Assembly: GCA_007131555.1 (NCBI GenBank)
Contig: SLQH01000378.1
Coordinates: 1 to 9,671, forward strand
Direction of reading: 5' to 3'
From: Planctomycetota bacterium
Lineage (GTDB): Bacteria; Planctomycetota; UBA11346
DNA: 9,671 nucleotides
Shown here: positions 6,671 to 9,671 of the stretch, piece after piece
How positions within the stretch are numbered: position 1 is the stretch's first letter
Layout: each line of letters starts with the position of its first letter
The notes under the pieces: generated by a model
What the model saw: the letters and a program-made list of their open reading frames with translations, nothing else
Database searches by the model: none
What the model was told of the DNA's origin: nothing
Translations under genes and position numbers: made by a program

Positions 6671-8608
6671 ATGACGGCGCGTATAAAGATCATGCATTTC
6701 CCCTCTCGTTTCTTGATGACGACCGCCTGCCTATTGTGCATGGTGATGATCACCCTCCTTCAGGCAGGCGAAGCCATCGAACTGGCGCAATTCCACGCCA
6801 ATGGTGTGGCCGTGCGCATCAGGCTGGAGCAGCAGGACGGTCCCCAAGCAACCCTGGTGGCCACCTTCACCCCTGACATCAACCTCGAACATCCCTGGCA
6901 TCTCTACAGTGTGGACCTGCCGCCTGAGGGCATTGATGGCATTGGTGTCCCGACCCGACTGGATCTGGCTCCAGATCATCGCAGACATGTGGCAGGACCG
7001 CTGCAGGCTGACCAGACCCCCTATCAGCTGAGCACTCTCGACCTGCCACCGATGCCCGTCTATCCCGATGGCCCGGTGACCCTGCGGCGCGACATCATCC
7101 TGCCACGCGGCGATGGCCAAGAGCAGAACTTGGATCTGTTGATCAGCTACATGGCCTGTAGCGCCGTGTCCTGCCTGATGCCTGAACAACGCCAACTGAG
7201 CGTATTGGTGCCCAGCCACCCGGATGGGGTCAGCGAGGACGACGAGACCGACAGCACAGATGACCGATCCCCTGATATCCTCGAACTGCTGGGGCCAGCG
7301 GGGACACAACGGGCCAGGGTCGCCACCGGGCCAGCCGACCTCTCCTGGCAGATGCCGGAAACCCGTGACGATCTGGGGGCTGAACTGGCCTGGGCACGAG
7401 CCCATGACCGCAGCGCCCTGATCGACTTCACCGGCCCCAGCTGTGCCATCTGCCGCATCGTCCATCGCACCGTCTTCCCCCTGCCGGCCATCACGGCCGC
7501 CCTTGAGAGCCTGCACCGCATCGAAATCAACACCGATCGGCATCGCGATCTGGCTCATTGGCAACAAGAGATGTTTGCCACCCAGGCCAGACCGCTATAT
7601 GTCCGCGTTGACCCCGACGGCAGGTATGAGGTATGGGGACGAGCACCAAGCGCTTCGGACCATGATGACTTTGCCGCCTTTCTGCGCGGCGGCAGCGGGA
7701 TTGCCGTCGGCCGTTACGATGGCTGGGGGCAACTCATACTCTGGGCGATTCTGGGCGGGCTGCTGGCCCTGTTGATGCCGTGCACCTACCCCATGATCCC
7801 CCTGACCGTCGCCTTCTTCACCCGCCAATCCGAATCCGGCCGGCGACTCCCTCCTCTGGCCCTGGCGTATGGGGCAGGGATTGTCATCAGCTTCACCGCC
7901 CTGGGAGCCTTGATCGCCGGTGTCATCGGCAGCACGCCCGGAGCCTTTGCCGGCAGCCCCTGGACCAATCTCATCATCGCCCTGGTCTTTGCCATACTGG
8001 GGGCCAGCATGATCGACCTGTTCACCTTACGCCTGCCGTCTGGCGTGGCGTCAGGACTGAGCGGATCGCGCAGCGGCTATGTCGGAGCCTTAGTCATGGG
8101 GCTGACCTATGCGGTGGCCGCCTTCACCTGCACCGCACCATTCATCGGTGTCGTCTTGGCCCAGGCCACCCTGACCGGCGCCTGGGCGGCCGCGATCATC
8201 GGCATGCTGATCTTTTCGTCGACCATCGCCGTCCCCATCATGATCCTGGCACTGAGCCCTGCCCTGCTGGCCAAGTTGCCGCGCAACGGCTCATGGATGC
8301 ACGAATTCAAGGTCATTGCCGGACTGGTGATCCTGACCTACGCTGTCAAGTTCCTCTCCATCAGCGATCATATCTGGGACTGGGGGATCATCGGTCGCCA
8401 AGGGGTCTTGGCCCTGTGGAGTGCCATGACGGCACTCATCGCCCTGTACATCCTTGGCCTGATCCGCACCCATGCTGACCAGGACCTGCCCCATATCAGC
8501 CCTCAACGACTACTGCTGGCCGCCGTCTTCCTGGCCCTGGCCATTGCCTGTGCCGCCGCCCTGACCGGCGCCCCCTTGGGATGGCTTGAGCAAATCATTG
8601 GTGGCTGA
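6671..8608 (+). CDS. DsbD-like thiol:disulfide transporter, domain order alpha-thioredoxin-membrane
   Basis: This 645-residue membrane protein should carry reducing equivalents from cytoplasmic thioredoxin across the inner membrane to envelope proteins or cytochrome c maturation. A signal sequence (hydrophobic ~14-31) leads into a DsbD alpha-like domain (~35-185) with the pair C163/C168 in SYMACSAVSCL. A low-complexity acidic linker (~186-202) follows, then a thioredoxin-like domain (~230-340) with C258-A-I-C261 and a likely cis-Pro in QARPLYV (P308). The C-terminal part has about eight membrane helices (352-371, 394-420, 431-453, 470-497, 502-534, 546-564, 579-598, 613-634), with C371 in PCTYPMIPLT and C487 in FTCTAPF matching the two redox Cys of the DsbD membrane domain. 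In E. coli DsbD the thioredoxin domain is C-terminal; here it precedes the membrane part. The start is uncertain: ATGs at 6671, 6692 and 6716 all leave a signal-like segment and none has a good ribosome binding site. Confidence 0.88.
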   Translation: MTARIKIMHFPSRFLMTTACLLCMVMITLLQAGEAIELAQFHANGVAVRIRLEQQDGPQATLVATFTPDINLEHPWHLYSVDLPPEGIDGIGVPTRLDLAPDHRRHVAGPLQADQTPYQLSTLDLPPMPVYPDGPVTLRRDIILPRGDGQEQNLDLLISYMACSAVSCLMPEQRQLSVLVPSHPDGVSEDDETDSTDDRSPDILELLGPAGTQRARVATGPADLSWQMPETRDDLGAELAWARAHDRSALIDFTGPSCAICRIVHRTVFPLPAITAALESLHRIEINTDRHRDLAHWQQEMFATQARPLYVRVDPDGRYEVWGRAPSASDHDDFAAFLRGGSGIAVGRYDGWGQLILWAILGGLLALLMPCTYPMIPLTVAFFTRQSESGRRLPPLALAYGAGIVISFTALGALIAGVIGSTPGAFAGSPWTNLIIALVFAILGASMIDLFTLRLPSGVASGLSGSRSGYVGALVMGLTYAVAAFTCTAPFIGVVLAQATLTGAWAAAIIGMLIFSSTIAVPIMILALSPALLAKLPRNGSWMHEFKVIAGLVILTYAVKFLSISDHIWDWGIIGRQGVLALWSAMTALIALYILGLIRTHADQDLPHISPQRLLLAAVFLALAIACAAALTGAPLGWLEQIIGG

Positions 8609-8655
8609 TGCACGCGCTGCTTGTCTGACCGCTGCCACGGCGAACAATCACCCCC

Positions 8656-9603
8656 ATGGAGATATGCGCCCTGCTGGCCCTGCTCGGTAGCGACCCGGTC
8701 GCCGTCAACGACCACGGCCTGGTGTTTGCCGGAGTCGAAGGCCCCGTCCTCATCGCCAGTGAATTGATTCCTGCCGATACCAGGAATCGATGGCTGGCCA
8801 ATCGTCCAGACCTACCCCCAGCCCAACGCATTGCTGCTCTGTGGAGCGCAGATGCTCCCAGCCAGGCTTGGGAACTGATGCAACGTCACCGCATCGGCAT
8901 CGGTGAAGACATTGCTGTCTACCAGGCCATGCTGCGGTGGGTAGCACGTCAGCAAACAGAGATGAAATGGCCCAGCACCGCCAGGCCACAATTGGTCATG
9001 GTGATCACTGCTGACGGACCAGCCCCCGCGAACATACTGCGTCGTTTTGAAAGTGGCCTGCGCGACCTGCGAGCCCTGCTCGACAGCATGCCATGGCCGC
9101 GGTGGGCCGGCCCCCTGGTGATACTGGCTCCTGGAGCTGAACTGAGCGGCGTCTCCCCAGACCAGCAACTCGTGATCCGGCCGGCCTTACCGATCATCAG
9201 GATCCCAGATGCACTGGACAGCCATGATCAACGCCAAGCCATCGCCCGCATTGCCTGCAATCTCTACTGGGCCTTGAGCTTCCCCCCTGACCAGGGCTGG
9301 CCGCGATGGTTGTTGGATGGCATGGCCGGAGTAGCCGAAGCACGCAGCATGGGCCAGGGGCCAAGTCCACGTCGGATGCTCGAACTGCGTCGCCAGGCTG
9401 GCATCGGCACCCTGCAACAAGTGCTGCTTGATCAGCAACGCGATCCGGAACTGGCCACCGCAGTCTGCGCCGTCCTGACCCACAGTCTACGGCGTCGTCA
9501 CCTGCCTAGCTTCGTCGATATGCTGCGCAACAACGTAGACAGCATCAGTGCCTTACAGATCGCCTATGGGCTTGATCTCAGCGCATTGGTCGATGGACGC
9601 TGA
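8656..9603 (+). CDS. Peptidase-MA-like protein lacking the zinc motif; function unknown
   Basis: This 315-residue protein is not firmly recognised. Its layout resembles the gluzincin peptidase-MA / DUF1570 type: a stretch where a long helix with FESGLRDLRALL leads to a strand PLVILAP (~113-160), a helix ARIACNLYWAL (197-207) at the place of the usual HExxH, WPRWLLDGMAGVAEA (215-229) like the P-x-W-L-x-E-G-x-A motif, and a C-terminal helical part (~265-313) ending in ALQIAYGLDLSAL, like the al..ayg.dl.. ending of such proteins. Both His and the Glu of HExxH are absent and the later ligand Glu is Asp (D221), so zinc peptidase activity is unlikely. The N-terminus (ICALLALLG) is only weakly hydrophobic, so export is uncertain. 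There is no clear ribosome binding site, and the gap of 47 bp to dsbD suggests co-transcription. The assignment is by remembered pattern and needs a structure or profile check. Confidence 0.7.
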   Translation: MEICALLALLGSDPVAVNDHGLVFAGVEGPVLIASELIPADTRNRWLANRPDLPPAQRIAALWSADAPSQAWELMQRHRIGIGEDIAVYQAMLRWVARQQTEMKWPSTARPQLVMVITADGPAPANILRRFESGLRDLRALLDSMPWPRWAGPLVILAPGAELSGVSPDQQLVIRPALPIIRIPDALDSHDQRQAIARIACNLYWALSFPPDQGWPRWLLDGMAGVAEARSMGQGPSPRRMLELRRQAGIGTLQQVLLDQQRDPELATAVCAVLTHSLRRRHLPSFVDMLRNNVDSISALQIAYGLDLSALVDGR

Positions 9604-9612
9604 CACAAAAAA

Positions 9613-9643
9613 GCCGCCCGCGCCGGAATCCGGCGCGGGCGGT
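9613..9643 (-). terminator. Strong GC-rich intrinsic terminator, T-tract on minus strand
   Basis: CCGCCCGCGCCGG (9614-9626) pairs perfectly with CCGGCGCGGGCGG (9630-9642) around an AAT loop, plus a possible G-U pair at 9613/9643. Six A's at 9607-9612 lie on the plus strand, so a minus-strand transcript reads the hairpin followed by TTTTTT, the textbook layout. On the plus strand the hairpin follows the last gene by 9 bp but is not followed by a T-run, so it is at best a weaker stop for that operon and possibly a roadblock. Confidence 0.85.
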
Positions 9644-9649
9644 GTGAGA

Positions 9650-9671
9650 TCACAAGCGCGGCAGCGTGCTA
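9650..9671 (-). CDS. Possible C-terminal tail of a minus-strand gene
   Basis: Read on the minus strand from the right edge, one frame gives S-T-L-P-R-L and then a TGA at 9652-9650. It ends 7 bp before the terminator stem, as expected for a gene entering from the right. Only six codons are visible, so this rests on the terminator orientation and no function can be given. Confidence 0.3.

Noticed and set aside
9643..9654. CRP-like site TGTGA-N2-TCACA
   Set aside because: The known CRP site has a 6-bp spacer; here it is 2 bp, and it lies just beyond a terminator rather than in front of a gene.
1..9671. tRNA, rRNA, CRISPR array, IS element or riboswitch
   Set aside because: Coding sequence fills nearly everything, gaps are at most about 104 bp, and I saw no regular repeats, transposase motifs or cloverleaf-like segments. 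A short structured RNA cannot be excluded by eye.

Overview
The window is a GC-rich, densely coded bacterial segment with seven clear protein-coding genes, almost no intergenic space, and no tRNA, rRNA, mobile element or CRISPR. The combination of a cysteine-type sulfatase, a GH29 alpha-L-fucosidase, a TrpE with a planctomycete-like N-terminus and a degenerate peptidase-MA-like protein suggests Planctomycetota or a related PVC-type glycan degrader. This is inference from gene content and remembered family resemblance, not a taxonomic test.

Left block (1-3943, + strand): an M14-family zinc carboxypeptidase whose N-terminus lies outside the window overlaps by 4 bp with a formylglycine-type sulfatase. 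After 104 bp a GH29 alpha-L-fucosidase follows. Neither of the last two has a signal peptide, so together they look like an intracellular set that finishes the breakdown of imported sulfated, fucose-containing glycans or glycoconjugates. A 57-bp convergent gap (3944-4000) closes the block.

Middle (4001-5098, - strand): a two-domain protein fusing a GNAT acetyltransferase-like domain to a histidine-phosphatase (phosphoglycerate mutase-like) domain. The signature RHG is changed to AHA and the second phosphate-binding Arg is not seen, so the phosphatase half may be a pseudoenzyme or have an altered role.

Right block (5186-9603, + strand): trpE (anthranilate synthase component I), then 9 bp later a DsbD-like thiol:disulfide transporter with its thioredoxin domain placed before rather than after the membrane domain, then 47 bp later a protein that resembles the peptidase-MA (gluzincin) fold but has lost the zinc-binding motif. 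The spacing suggests one transcript, with a promoter in the 87-bp divergent gap (5099-5185). A strong GC hairpin at 9613-9643 has its T-tract on the minus strand, so it mainly terminates a minus-strand gene entering from the right.

No obvious new defence or mobile system was found. The most interesting items are the AHA-type phosphatase fused to GNAT, the rearranged DsbD, and the metal-site-less peptidase-MA-like protein.
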